Part shown: positions 34,947 through 45,649 of the stretch, piece after piece | Layout of the letters: each line of letters starts with the position of its first letter | Numbering within the stretch: the stretch's first letter is position 1 | Assembly: GCA_020744425.1 (NCBI GenBank) | Contig: JAGMUV010000006.1 | Coordinates: 744,001-808,000, forward strand | From: Dactylonectria macrodidyma | Lineage: Eukaryota; Ascomycota; Sordariomycetes; Hypocreales; Nectriaceae | DNA length: 64,000 nucleotides | Direction: 5' to 3' | Notes under the pieces: model-generated | Database searches by the model: none | What the model was told of the DNA's origin: nothing | The model's input: the letters and a program-made list of their open reading frames with translations, nothing else | Translations under genes and position numbers: made by a program

Positions 34947-35612
34947 ATGAGCCGACCGACATCGCATAAGGCGCGTCACAGTCGCCAGCCCTCGAACCGC
35001 ATACCCGCTGTTTCAGACTACGAGTCCGATGCCGTCGCATACTCGTCGATGCACAACACCTACGTCCCTCCCCCACCACGTACCAACACGGAGCTCAACC
35101 TCTCCGTCCTCCAACGTTATCTACCCTCGATCCACACCATCCTCAGCATAGCGGCCAACGCCGTCATATACACCTTTGGCAGCGATTCGGGAAGCTGGGA
35201 CAAGTCCGGCGTCGAGGGCACCATGTTTGTCTGCGCTCAGTCACCACTACCCGAAGACCCAAACCATCGGCCTCGAGCCTGTGTGTTTGTTTTGAACAGG
35301 AGAGGACTGGATAATGTGATCATGGATCTAGCTAGGGTTACACATGTCGAGGTCTCAGGGGAGCTGGTCATTATGCGACTCGAGGGCGAGTGGGAGGAAG
35401 GCGAGAAAGTGCTGGGTGTGTGGATTCACAACGACCAGGACGAGACCAGACAGGTGAACGCAGCCATGATTGAGGAGAGCTGGAAGATTGCGAGATCGGC
35501 AGGACCGGTTGAAGCACAGGGAGCCGAAGTTGGACCAGCCATGCAGGCTATGGGCAGGAGGCTAAGCTTGAGCGACTTGTTTGGGAAAGCAAATGCGGCT
35601 GGTAGAAATTAG
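34947..35612 (+). CDS. dcp1: mRNA-decapping complex subunit Dcp1
   Basis: Intron-free gene for 221 residues. It matches Dcp1, the EVH1-fold activator of the Dcp2 decapping enzyme in P-bodies, which removes the 5' cap during mRNA turnover. Diagnostic segments are NTELNLSVLQRYLPSIHTIL, ANAVIYTFGSDSGSWDKSGV, EGTMFVCAQSP, VFVLNRRGLDN, GVWIHNDQDE and a final region with QAMGRRLSLSDLFGKA. The short proline-rich N-terminal extension before the domain is typical of filamentous fungi. Start 34947 (MSRPTSHK) was preferred to an upstream in-frame ATG at 34869, whose extra residues look like leader sequence. The gene is convergent with hob3 and divergent from the phosphatase gene. Confidence 0.92.
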   Translation: MSRPTSHKARHSRQPSNRIPAVSDYESDAVAYSSMHNTYVPPPPRTNTELNLSVLQRYLPSIHTILSIAANAVIYTFGSDSGSWDKSGVEGTMFVCAQSPLPEDPNHRPRACVFVLNRRGLDNVIMDLARVTHVEVSGELVIMRLEGEWEEGEKVLGVWIHNDQDETRQVNAAMIEESWKIARSAGPVEAQGAEVGPAMQAMGRRLSLSDLFGKANAAGRN

Positions 35613-35994
35613 TCATGGCGAAGTGATGACTGGATATCATAACAACAGCTCAAAGTCCAAACCAACGCCTGGATGGGCTACCATGGTATAGGACTGGGGC
35701 GGTACACCTCTAATGCGTGACTCGGATCGGGAGATAAGTTGACAGATGTAGCACCCACTGCGCCGGCTTAACTGTTGATCTAATAATAAAGAACGGAGAA
35801 TGAGACATGCGATGGCAGAATTTGGACGTTAGTTTGACTGTAATCCTGGCTTTCCGAGATAGAAAGTCGAGTATGTTGTCTGTCTATTCGTGTATTCATC
35901 AAGGCAACATCAAAATGTCTGCGAGAAGAAGCTCGCACCCTTTCCGTACGCCATTCCCAAGTCTTCCAAATTATACGCTGAAGTCTCTTCCAGC
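35613..35994. other. Short intergenic region between convergent dcp1 and hob3
   Basis: About 380 bases containing the two 3' ends. A TAATAATAAA run near 35780-35790 could be a polyadenylation signal for dcp1. Nothing else is seen. Confidence 0.5.
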
Positions 35995-36982
35995 CTACAC
36001 GGTACCGCTGATACTGAGTTCCCGAATCTCCTGAAGCACCTCCTCTACTCTGGCGTCTAGATGTCCCTCGGCGTACTGATCTCTAGTGTCGGCGTCGAGG
36101 TACTGCTGTACCTGTGCCATGCGCGAGTATGCTTCCGCACAGAATCGCAGCTGGATCTTGACAAGAGCTTCGAAGCTGGGGTCGAGGTACGGCACACGGA
36201 GGTCGATTAGCTGCGGCAGTTCGGTACTGAGCTGCTCGTTTAGCTGCTCGTACGCCGCCTTGGCCATGTCCATCTCCTTTTCGGTACGGGGTAGCTTCGA
36301 GGCATCCTTGTCAGGCTTCTCGGCGAGGCGCTTGACCTTTGCGCGGAGGGCATCGTAGTCCAGGAGCTTGTGGGCGCGCTTCTTGATGCACTCATTGACG
36401 TCGGGGAAGTACGCGCAGAAGCGGCTAATGGGGTCGAGGACAGTTTGTCGGTATGGACCATCCAGGGCTTTGATGGTCTCGGCATCTAGATCCTCCACTG
36501 CTTGCTTGTAGCTTCGGCTGACACCATCCTTGGCGCCCGCATCGCCGTAGAATGCGTCGATGGTTTCGGCAATTCGCATTTGTGATGCCGTCATGGCTGT
36601 GATGGTTAGCGCCCGACTACGATAATCGTAGCACCCAGAAGCTAACCTCTTAGCGAGTCCAGATATCCTTTCGATTCTTTTTGTAGCCTCAACGATGCCG
36701 CTTCCATCGTCTTGAATCGTCTGCAATGCGTCAGTTGTCGTCGTATGGCTCTGAAAGGAGATGCGCGAACCTCTCCTCGACTTCATAATCGCGATCGTTC
36801 GTCTTCTCGACATGCCCTTTAGAACTTGGTCAGCGGATGCCTGCTGGCTGAAGTCCATGAAGTCCATACCCGTCTTCATCATCACCTGCGTCGTCGCGCG
36901 ATTCACATTCTTCTTGAATCCTATGTCGTGTTAGACCCCTCCTGATTGCGGGGTGATAGCTGTGCCTACCCGCCCACGACAT
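35995..36982 (-). CDS. hob3: BAR-domain protein Hob3 (Rvs161 orthologue)
   Basis: Amphiphysin-type N-BAR protein that senses and bends membrane; yeast Rvs161 and fission-yeast Hob3 work in endocytosis, actin patches and Cdc42 activation. Five exons are inferred: 36982-36970 (MSWA plus one base), 36920-36870, 36816-36771, 36720-36647 and 36596-35995. Introns are 49-53 nt with good GT-AG ends, and the product is 261 residues, the usual size. The N-terminal amphipathic helix (MSWAGFKKNVNRATTQVMM) and the BAR core (AMTASQMRIAETIDAFYGDA, SYKQAVEDLDAETIKALDGP, RFCAYFPDVNECIKKR, LPQLIDLRVPYLDPSFEAL) are almost identical to known Hob3 proteins. Four introns packed into the first 400 bases are typical of this gene in ascomycetes. 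Confidence 0.96.
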
Positions 36983-37311
36983 CTTGGTAGACTGATGATC
37001 ACAAAGTTAAGTTGTTTGATGTTGATGGTTTTGTATCTGGGCGTTGGAGTCGTCAAACACACTGAGGGAGGATGCTTGTGAGGTGAAGGAAGTACCAAGA
37101 TGTTGGTTCGAACAAGTTGGACAAGTGAGTGACGACAAAACCGGCTCAGCCACAAACCCAGCCCAATCGGCTGATCGACGTCAGGGACGGGGCTGTGCTG
37201 CGGACACGGTGCTTGTTTCTTCCGCTGTGGCGCCCACCACGTGACTCCGTGTCAAGTCTTCATTCTTGAAGGTAGGAAGCTACACGGTTGGACAGAGTTC
37301 GTCGCGTTAGG
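36983..37311. promoter_or_regulatory. Bidirectional promoter between hob3 and peptidyl-tRNA hydrolase
   Basis: Only about 330 bases separate the two opposed start codons, so both genes must share this promoter region. No TATA-like element or repeated motif is obvious. Confidence 0.5.
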
Positions 37312-37908
37312 ATGTTCAAGCCTCGCTTTCTCGTTGTCAGCCTTGGCAATCCCCTGCCCAAATATGAGAGCCTCCACTCTGCCGGCCATTTCGCCATCAA
37401 TGGCTTGGCCAAAGCTCTACGACATCCTCCTTTTCACGAGGTGACTCTCGGCAAACACACATATCTGATGTCTCAGGGCCCTAAGTACACCCTAGTCCAG
37501 TCACCGACACTCATGAATGTGTCTGGAGGGTTCGTCGCCCGCGCATGGCAGGAAATGACGAAACAGCATGATGCATCCTCTCTCAGCCTTGTCATCGTTC
37601 ATGATGAACTCGAAAAGGACTTGGGCGTTGTCAGACTTACAGCATGGGATCGGAGCCACAAGGGCCACAACGGCATCAAGAGCGTCAAGGGCTCCTTATC
37701 ACAGAGCAAATATCCCACCTCACCATTTGTTCGGATTGCCGTGGGTATTGGACGACCTGTGGAGAGAGATCCTGAGACAGTGAGCCGGTACGTACTTGAT
37801 CGAATCTCAAGGGAACAGAGGAGGATCTTGGAGGAAGAAGCACCCTGGAAAGTGGCAGAGAAACTGGTTGAATTGGAAGATGAGTGGAGGAACGAGATCA
37901 AATTATGA
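37312..37908 (+). CDS. Peptidyl-tRNA hydrolase, Pth1 family
   Basis: Intron-free gene for 198 residues. The enzyme cleaves the ester bond of peptidyl-tRNAs that fall off ribosomes; in fungi the Pth1 type is usually linked to mitochondria. Family motifs are all present: the N-terminal SLGNPLPKYESLHSAGHF (with the catalytic His region), SPTLMNVSGG, VHDELEKDLGVVRL, and SHKGHNGIKSVKGSL. The typical bacterial GNPG...YxxTRHN is here GNPLPKYESLHSAGH, as in fungal homologues. Start 37312 is the only ATG in frame close to the conserved N-terminus, so a long mitochondrial presequence is not evident. The C-terminus is a charged helix (EEEAPWKVAEKLVELEDEW). It lies divergent to hob3. Confidence 0.93.
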   Translation: MFKPRFLVVSLGNPLPKYESLHSAGHFAINGLAKALRHPPFHEVTLGKHTYLMSQGPKYTLVQSPTLMNVSGGFVARAWQEMTKQHDASSLSLVIVHDELEKDLGVVRLTAWDRSHKGHNGIKSVKGSLSQSKYPTSPFVRIAVGIGRPVERDPETVSRYVLDRISREQRRILEEEAPWKVAEKLVELEDEWRNEIKL

Positions 37909-39764
37909 CATTGACAGATCAATATGTCAAGATGTCATCACAATCGAACGATGGGAGATAATGCCATCCCGAGCCTACAGGGACGAAACCCATGTCAGCT
38001 TTTCTCGACCATCGATGATCAAGTCCTGGAGAATCGGTTCCAGAGCCATGGCACCACGGGACTTGCGTGTTCAATTGACCAATCCTCTCATGAAGAACAT
38101 CCCCCACGTCGATGTACCAACTCTGGTTCAGCCGGTCTTACTCCAGAAGCAACCATCAATCTTCTACGAAGTGCATCAAATCGGTACGCCAACGCCATGC
38201 ATTAAGTGGGTTGCATTGGCGACCCTCCATTGCCCAGATGGGCAATGATGCAGTCTCAATCGGTCCAATAGAGTGCTCTTGCGATTTAGAAGTAAGCCAA
38301 CGATATGACAAAGTTGTCATGGCAGGATGCGACTCAAAGGATACCCAATTCAGAAAAAAAACATTCAATTACTTGCACGCATACACTGCTACGAATGTAC
38401 TACGGCGGACCTATTGGCAGCCAAGCTCTGTGGAAGAGCACCGGCAACTCGGCTGAGCTCCATGCAGTCAACCAACTTTGAGCCTGTTTCACGGGCTTAC
38501 AAATTCGACCACCGTCTTGGCCCCCGTTATTCCACAGGTTCGGTGTGTGCCGTATTTGATGCTGGGGTTGTTATCTATAAGCTAACCGCGCCACAGGTGA
38601 GGGCAACACTTCTAGCATCGTTATCTCGATAGGCTATCCGGCAATTTGGCGTGTGCATGTTGAGCCAATAATAAGATATCTGACCTAGGTAGGCATCAAT
38701 GGAGTCGATGTTTGACGATGGCCTGAGCCGAGAGATCCGCCTTTGGTGGGTTCCATTATCCAGCTGAGCCGCTACGCTCAAGTCTTGCATGAGGGTGTGG
38801 GAGTAAGATGAGCTTCTGATAAGGATGTGAGGCTTTGGCCCCGATGAGAGGTGCATTGACGAGGTGCGTCGAGGAGCGTCATGGAGCTTCAGGCCAAGTT
38901 GGAATAAACTGCATCGGTAGCAGTACAGCCCGAGCCAAGAGCGACGGTGTCGTTCGAGTGGAAGTAGTCAGGAGTCGTCGGTACATCTCGGGCAAGGTAT
39001 CACGGCGCAAACACTTCGGCTAAGGCTGGTGATGTTGATGGTTGAGCAGGATCGAAGTCGAAGTAAGCTCTGGCTCCGAGACAACGTCTGGCGATGGTGG
39101 GATTAACGTCAACTTAAATATTGCATAGCCGTCAGATTTCCCCATCCCCTCGAGCGGGAAGCTCGCATTCAGACGCCCGCAAGAGGTTCCTCGCAAGGCT
39201 GTGCGGGCGCAACATGGTCGATTTCCAACGGCGATGGGCGGCGGGGGCGTTGATCGAGACCATGTCGCAGCTGTCACTTATTAGACTACGCATGTTCTAA
39301 GAAGCACGGAGGACCCTTGGTTTAACTCGAAGACATGGCTGATGTGGTCGGATCAGATTCTCTTCATCCAGAGTCCTCAAAACCGTTGCTTTGCGACAAA
39401 GCCGAACCTGAGATTGCCAGCCGGACGAATGCGGGAGCATGAGGAGTCAAAATGATAACGGCTGACATACCCATCTCCCCAGACTTGGCGGTGAGTTTTG
39501 CTTATGATTCAAGGGCTCGGGCTTTCGCAAGCACATGGACAGCATTCAAGGCACCCTAAATTAGCGCGTCATATGGCGTGTCGCCTGCCATTACCGGTTC
39601 TCTGAGGGACGAATTCCTCCTTGGCCATCTTCAAAACTGGGCATGGCTTTGCCTTGACTTTCTTAGCATCGCGTCAAAGCCCGTAATGGATGGTTTAGCG
39701 CCAGGCAGGGACTAGGATGGCCGGGTGGAGGGGTGACAGAATGGTCCAAGCCATCCCAGTCGTT

Positions 39765-40592
39765 CTAAACTAGCTGCTCCACCGACCCTGCCAAGAGATA
39801 AGAGCTCACATGCCAGCCAATAAGGTCGTGGCCATTCGACCTCGTCCGGGACGAAGACTGCAAGCGGCCTCCCCCTCTAGAGATAAGGAGCATGCGGCGT
39901 CGAGTCGGCTGATGCAGGGCCGTGAGAGGCTCGATGGCAAGGCTTGATGGCGCAGCGACGTTTAGCCTGGGGAAGGCGGAAAGCGGAAGACGGGAACTGC
40001 ATATACCCTCCTCCACTACAGCCAGATGTGTTGGAGGTGGTGTCTTCTCCAAGACGAACATGTGCAGGGCAGGGCAAGATAAAGCTGGCTGATAAGCTGG
40101 GCTGGACGGATAACCAGTAAGTGGTTTCACGTAAACATGGGGATGAGGGCTGCTGGTTGGACATGTGTCTGACTTGAGTATCAGTCCAGTGCGGATGGCA
40201 TGCGAATCTTGGTCGTCACCGCCCACTAGAACGGTTGTCGGGATGGTGATTGTAACAGACAAGCAGAGGGCGAGGTTATTTGAACCTCGTACCTGATTTT
40301 CATGCAACACGACGTTGATGCTCTGTTTCAGAATGTTCTCAAGACGCTGGTAAGACGCTGACTGCATTTGAGAAGGGCATAAGAATGCCTCCTCCTCGGT
40401 ATCAAGATCGAGTTCACTGGCAATGCAAAATGACCAGACAGCCAGTTGATCTTCCAACGAGACGGGTCCACGATGACATTGGCCGCTCAGTTGTCTGTGT
40501 GGGGGTCTGCAGCCAGGCTCGCCTTGGCAAGAACTTCTTGGTATACCGCTGAAGGGAGGAAGGAAACCACGAATGAATACGGCGGCTAGCAT
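39765..40592 (-). CDS. Questionable open frame of 275 codons
   Basis: A minus-strand frame of 275 codons in an otherwise empty region. The part around LEDQLAVWSFCIASELDLDT and SASYQRLENILKQSINVVLH reads like protein and is followed by a plausible donor (CAG then GTACGA at about 40291). The rest is Pro/Arg/Ser-rich and looks non-coding. No family was recognised. It may be one exon of a gene, a gene relic or chance. Confidence 0.22.
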   Translation of the reverse strand: MLAAVFIRGFLPPFSGIPRSSCQGEPGCRPPHRQLSGQCHRGPVSLEDQLAVWSFCIASELDLDTEEEAFLCPSQMQSASYQRLENILKQSINVVLHENQVRGSNNLALCLSVTITIPTTVLVGGDDQDSHAIRTGLILKSDTCPTSSPHPHVYVKPLTGYPSSPAYQPALSCPALHMFVLEKTPPPTHLAVVEEGICSSRLPLSAFPRLNVAAPSSLAIEPLTALHQPTRRRMLLISRGGGRLQSSSRTRSNGHDLIGWHVSSYLLAGSVEQLV

Positions 40593-41071
40593 GTCATTCC
40601 GCGTTGGCGAGTGAGCGTTTTATCGGCTAGTAGCTTCCATCGTCTGAACCCGTTGTCGGGAGTCGGCAAATAAGCACCAGTCAGTTGTTCGATGGCAAGA
40701 TATGGGATTAATGGACTCGGGCTCGACAGACGGGGAATCTCTTGTCAGCTCCTGGAACCGGAGCCGATGGTGGGGAATCCATGAGATGGCCCTCTCACAT
40801 CTACGCACCGGCCATCAATAACGGCTATCCGTGGAGCACCCAGTGATCCACCCAGGAATACCCACCATGGAGCATTTACAGCAATATCGGCCATCATCCA
40901 TCACATCAAATCGTGGATTCAAGGTGGAGTTTCGTTGTTCTAGTCAACCTACGGCGGTGCGGCAACGTCGGCATTGGGCGCGGATTGGCGTCGTAGCTCG
41001 CCTGTGCCCCGAGCATTCCAAAGTTCCAGTTCCAGTTCCAGGGGAGGGGGAATAATAATACCCAACATCCT

Positions 41072-41103
41072 GGCATCCCGGCATCCCGGCATCCCGGCAT
41101 CCC
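41072..41103. repeat. Four perfect copies of an 8-bp unit GGCATCCC
   Basis: Four head-to-tail perfect copies of GGCATCCC, preceded about 30 bases upstream by three copies of GTTCCA near 41025-41042. This is simple-sequence slippage in non-coding DNA upstream of the transporter gene. Confidence 0.85.
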
Positions 41104-41388
41104 AGCAGTAAGCCAGCTCATTTCTCCGAACCACGTCGACTTCCAAGTTTGCAAGTGCCAGACCAAACTAAAACCTCACAATAATCAACGTCCACGCCGT
41201 GTCAGCTGAGGAAATCTGGGGTGGCTCCGCCTCACGACTCGTGTGATTCAGCCATGCGGAAGCCCTCCGTCACCCCGAGTATGTACATGGGAGCCTCGTG
41301 TCGAATCAGGCTTGAAAACGGCCATCTTAACGATACAAGAAAAATCTCATTAAAGAAACACAGGCCAAAAAAAACTAATTGAGCAGCA

Positions 41389-41570
41389 GATAAGACCCTG
41401 CTGTCCCACACCCCGGTCAAATGCCAAGCTAAGGCGCAAAGCTGGGGGACCTGTTGGAGGGTTGAAGCTTATCAGCGGGCGCCGTTAAGCCCACGGTGGC
41501 GTCAGCTCCAGGACTGCCCCTCGTGCAGTGTTTGACCGGCCGGATTCAGAATCGGAGGGTTCGAGATAAG
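41389..41570. promoter_or_regulatory. Cluster of three GATA-factor consensus sites
   Basis: AGATAAG at 41388-41394, CTTATC at 41468-41473 and AGATAAG at 41564-41570 fit the HGATAR consensus bound by AreA/Nit2, the nitrogen-derepression activator of fungi. Paired sites in either orientation are typical of strong AreA targets. They lie 1.1-1.3 kb before the ammonium transporter start, which is far but within the range of fungal promoters. Binding is inference. Confidence 0.4.
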
Positions 41571-42671
41571 CGGCCAGTGTCGCAATTCAGAGCGAAGGGG
41601 GCTTATGAGCATGCGTGAGGCGCATGGCAAGTGTGTTGCGACTTGCGAGCTGCCTCAACTGAGACGACTGGATCCATCTGCGGACCCATCTTCGACACCG
41701 TCCGGGAACAGAAGACGGGCATTGCCAGTTATTCCCATCATGCTGGTAATCACTACCCGAGTGCCAGTACAATGCTGATGACCATGGCTTGTCCCCATCG
41801 ATAGACTCTACTTCGGCACTTGCGTGGCTGACGGTCATTCTCGTCGTGCAGCCAGCAAGACTTCCATCGCGCCTTGGCAAATTCTTGGGATTGACGTCTT
41901 CGAAATAGGTGCGCAGATGATCGGATGATCAGGATCCGAACAAATAACCTTACTGACAACAGTAACGAAAGTGTATCTTGCGAGCTCATTCATCCCTCCA
42001 TCCACCCATCTTCTTCATATGCAACTCTGGCAAAAGCAGCGACGAGGGTGGCTTCACCCAAGTACAAAGTATATGCAACCAGCATCCAGTCAGTCCTACG
42101 CATCCAACATCCAACAACCAGCATCCCAATCCTAATTACGGAGTACCTGCGACTCGCTTTCTAGCTTTCTAGAAGTATGAATACGCCTACAGTCACCCAG
42201 CTCACCACTAGTCGCCCGCCAAACAATGAACCATGGGCGTCCTATCACGACCCTTCCCCCACACCTCTCACGCACGCCTCCCCCCCTTGTAGAAGCCACC
42301 ACCCATTCCTTCTCCCCTAGTCCGTTTCTGGGCTTGTCTTAAGTCTGTGTCTGGACCTTGTCCCGTGTGGCCTGCATCTGCGTCAGCCTCCGCGAGCTAC
42401 CCTGAGTTGTTCTCCTTGGCCGTCCCGCCGTCCCACCACGGCTTCATCACTCATTATATGGCTGCCCCGGTCAATTCGTCCGTCCAAATCTATTTAGGCT
42501 TCTGGGCCCCCGGACCCGGTCATCTTCTTCCCTCTCTTTCCTCGACCATCCTTCCTTTCAGTCTTCATCTTACAGTTCCCTCCTTTCATCTCGGGCAGAG
42601 GATCGAGGGTTTTGGAATTGAACTCCAGTCCAACAACACGAGGAAGTCTTTGACAACACCCGTCGCCCGTC

Positions 42672-44251
42672 ATGTCGCTCGTGTACAATGGCACGGAAGG
42701 CAAGGCCGATGATGGCTATTCGGCCGGGGTCCACGACCTCAACCTCTTCTACGACGTGAGTTGATGACTTGCAACTTACACGCCACCGTTTAGAACACCG
42801 TTTGGCTAACACAATGCCTCCCACAGACCGGCCATATGACCTTTCTTACCATCTCCTCCGTTCTCGTGCTGCTGATGATTCCCGGTGTCGGCTTTTTCTA
42901 TAGCGGTCTCGCCCGTCGCAAGTCGGCCCTCTCACTTATCCTCTTGTCCATGGTATCCGTGGCCGTCATCAGCTTCCAGTGGTTCTTCTGGGGATATTCC
43001 CTGACCTTCTCGCGCACTGGAAATGCCTTCCTCGGCGACTTGACCCAGTTCGGTCTTATGAAGACCATTGGCCAGCCCAACGGCTCTTCCGCTCTGCCTG
43101 ATATCCTGTTCTGCCTGTACCAGGGCATGTTCGCCGCCATTACGTGAGTATCTCCCTTGCAATTCGCTTCTGTTGTAAGCGACTAACAAATCGATCAGCC
43201 CTGCCCTTGCCATTGGCGCCGTCGCAGACCGTGGCCGTATGCTCCCCGCCATTGTCTTCATGTTCTTGTGGTCGACCATCGTCTACGACCCCATCGCCTA
43301 CTGGACCTGGAACGGCAACGGTTGGCTGTTCAACCTCCCCAGCTATGACTTCGCTGGTGGAGGTCCCGTCCACGTCTCATCCGGAACCTGCGCCCTCGCC
43401 TACAGCTTGATGCTAGGAAAGCGCACCGGCTACAGCCGCAACAACGGCCTCCCCTACCGCCCTCACAACGTCACCCACGTCGTCCTTGGAACGGTCTTCC
43501 TCTGGGTCGGCTGGTTTGGCTTCAACGGTGGCTCTGCCCTGGCCATGAACATCCGCGCCGTCATGGCTTGCTACGTCACCAACCTGGCTGCCTCGTGCGG
43601 TGGCATCGCCTGGATGCTCCTCGATTACCGCCTCGAGAAGAAGTGGAGCACCGTCGGCTTCTGCTCCGGCGCCATCTGTGGCCTCGTTGCCATTACTCCC
43701 GCTGCCGGTTTCGTCACTCCCTGGGCCGCTGTCATCATCGGCGTCTGCGGCGGAATCATTTGCAACTTTGCCACCAAGCTCAAGTTCCTCCTCGGCATCG
43801 ACGACGGTCTTGATATCTTTGCCGTCCACGGCATCGGTGGCATGGTTGGAAACCTCCTGACCGGTATCTTTGGAACGTGAGTCTCGCTGTTCCGCCTACT
43901 TCTCTCCTTGATGATAACTAACAACTGGTCTCTAGTTCCACCATTGCTAACCTCGACGGTGGTACCTACGACCCCATCGGCTGGGTCGAGCACAACTGGG
44001 TCCAGCTCGGTTACCAGATCGCTGGTACCTGCGCTGCCTTTGGCTGGTCTTTCGTCCTGACCTGCATCCTCCTCTTCCTCATGAACCTCATCCCCGGCCT
44101 GTCCCTGCGCGTGTCCGCCGAGGAGGAGGAGCTTGGTCTCGATGACGGCCAGCTCGGCGAGTTCGCGTACGACTACGTCGAGATCACTCGCCAGATCGAC
44201 AGCCACTCTGTGTCTGAGGCCAGTGCCCGCAACAGTCAGGAGAAGGTCTAG
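42672..44251 (+). CDS. Ammonium transporter, Mep/Amt/Rh family
   Basis: High-affinity ammonium permease of the plasma membrane, with about 11 membrane segments. Four exons, 42672-42755, 42827-43143, 43199-43876 and 43936-44251, give 464 residues; each intron (55-71 nt) has a GTGAGT donor. The channel signatures are clear: PGVGFFYSGLARRKSALSL, FQWFFWGYSLTFS, VYDPIAYWTWNGNGWL, GPVHVSSGTCALAY (first pore His), VGWFGFNGGSA, and DIFAVHGIGGMVGNLLTG (second pore His). The cytosolic tail contains the conserved ELGLDDGQLGEFAYDYVE segment, which in this family contacts neighbouring subunits and gates transport. Fungal paralogues MepA, MepB and MepC (Mep1-3) differ in affinity and in sensor function; the sequence alone does not let me say which this is. 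GATA sites upstream fit nitrogen control. Confidence 0.97.
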
Positions 44252-45649
44252 GGCGGATGGCCGGACGCGTGTATGTCTGCTGTGTGACGTTGACGTCTTC
44301 AATACGAAGAGGACGTGGAGTGAGATTATGCTTGATACCACCATACTATTACTAGTTTCTTTTTCGAGTACACACTCATTCACCAAAATACCATCAACCA
44401 GAATAGATGAATCGGTATACCCGTTTAATTTGAGTTGCTACACATTCCATTCGCCAACACGTGGCCCATTCTGCTTCCTTTCACCGCTTGCAGTCATAAT
44501 AATAGCCATCAGCCTAAGTGCAACAACCTCGACCTATATCGTACGTACGAATCCTGAAACGTCCAAGCCTCCGGCTGCGCTGTAAAAGGATACCCCCGAG
44601 TCTGACATGCATGATGCAGCACGCACGGCACGCATCATCGGACTCGACACGACACTACCGTTCAAAGTGCTCGAGGCGCTCGGAACGACGGGCGTGAGAG
44701 GTAAGTCTGGGTATTTTTATAATGTTACAAGACAGTTATTTAAGCAATTTCAGACCGGGTTTGAGCGAGAGATGGGTTAGATTGCTCTCAAAACAGCATG
44801 GACGTATCGATAGTTGTCAGTTGTGACGGGACAGAGGGGAGAACACGCAGGTACACGTGGGCATACCTACCTTACCTTTACCTACATAGACCAACCACAA
44901 TATCGCCCACCTCTACCGCATGCAAGTACGAAGTACATCGATCTCGCTGACACAGTGTGGGAGGAATCGGTCGTCGGCCAATCAACCGCCTTAGTCGTGC
45001 ACTGAAGCTTCCCAAAAGCAGCGCTCAACTTGGGGATCAAGCATGGGGCATACTTTGGGTCGACAAACTTAGGGAACAGATTGTTGTGTTTAGGCCTTAG
45101 TATCTATCTGTGACAGTTTGTGAAATCGACGGTATAGTTGTTTTTTCGCTTGCTATTCTGCCCTCTTTTCTTCGTACGAGCCGCCGCACATTTAAGACGT
45201 TGCCGATACGAGGAGTCCAGTTTGTGTTGGAAGCTTATCCGTTCGTCATCACATGGTAGGATGTCTTGACGCAACTGGATTCCACACACTTGAATGCTCC
45301 TGCTGCGTGTTCAAAAACGGGCTATTTCCTACAGGGTGATTGAACAAACAACTGGAAGGCCAGGCTGGTTCACTAAGAAGGAAAGGCCGTGTCACCTGGT
45401 CAACATGAGCTTCCAGCTACATCGACTACTTCACGATGTCAAGCTTTGTCCAGCTTGCTACCCGAGACGGCGCAGTATGCTTCTTTGCAATTGTACATAA
45501 TATTGCTACACGCGGGTAGGCCTTGCAAAGCTCATTATTGTCAACCTGTCGACAACTTCACACGAAAGCAGAACCATCGGGGACTCCATAACCTCGACAC
45601 TTTTTCGTTCGCTTTTTCCCAGACAAATCTGCACGAGCAGCGCAACATC
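44252..45649. other. Intergenic region, 3' flank of transporter and promoter of GNAT-ankyrin gene
   Basis: About 1.4 kb with only short frames. The minus-strand frame 43625-44386 overlaps the transporter and is its antisense shadow. No RNA gene or repeat was noticed. Confidence 0.5.

Larger units (their letters stand above)
37909..42671. promoter_or_regulatory. Long upstream region of the ammonium transporter gene, GATA-site rich
   Basis: About 4.8 kb with no well-supported gene; one questionable frame is listed at 39765-40592. GATAAG or CTTATC sites, the target of AreA/Nit2-type GATA factors, recur at about 39797, 39892, 40091, 41389, 41468 and 41565. The last three fall within 182 bases. 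A short minisatellite lies at 41072-41103. The last 150 bases before the transporter are pyrimidine-rich, like fungal transcription start regions. Confidence 0.5.

Noticed and set aside
42347..42712. 121-codon plus-strand frame overlapping the transporter start
   Set aside because: It lies in the pyrimidine-rich leader, in another frame, with Pro/Ser-rich translation. At most its internal ATG near 42458 could act as an upstream open reading frame, which I cannot support without a mapped transcript start.
43625..44386. 253-codon minus-strand frame
   Set aside because: Antisense shadow of the ammonium transporter exons, produced by the biased codon use of that gene; no independent protein signature.
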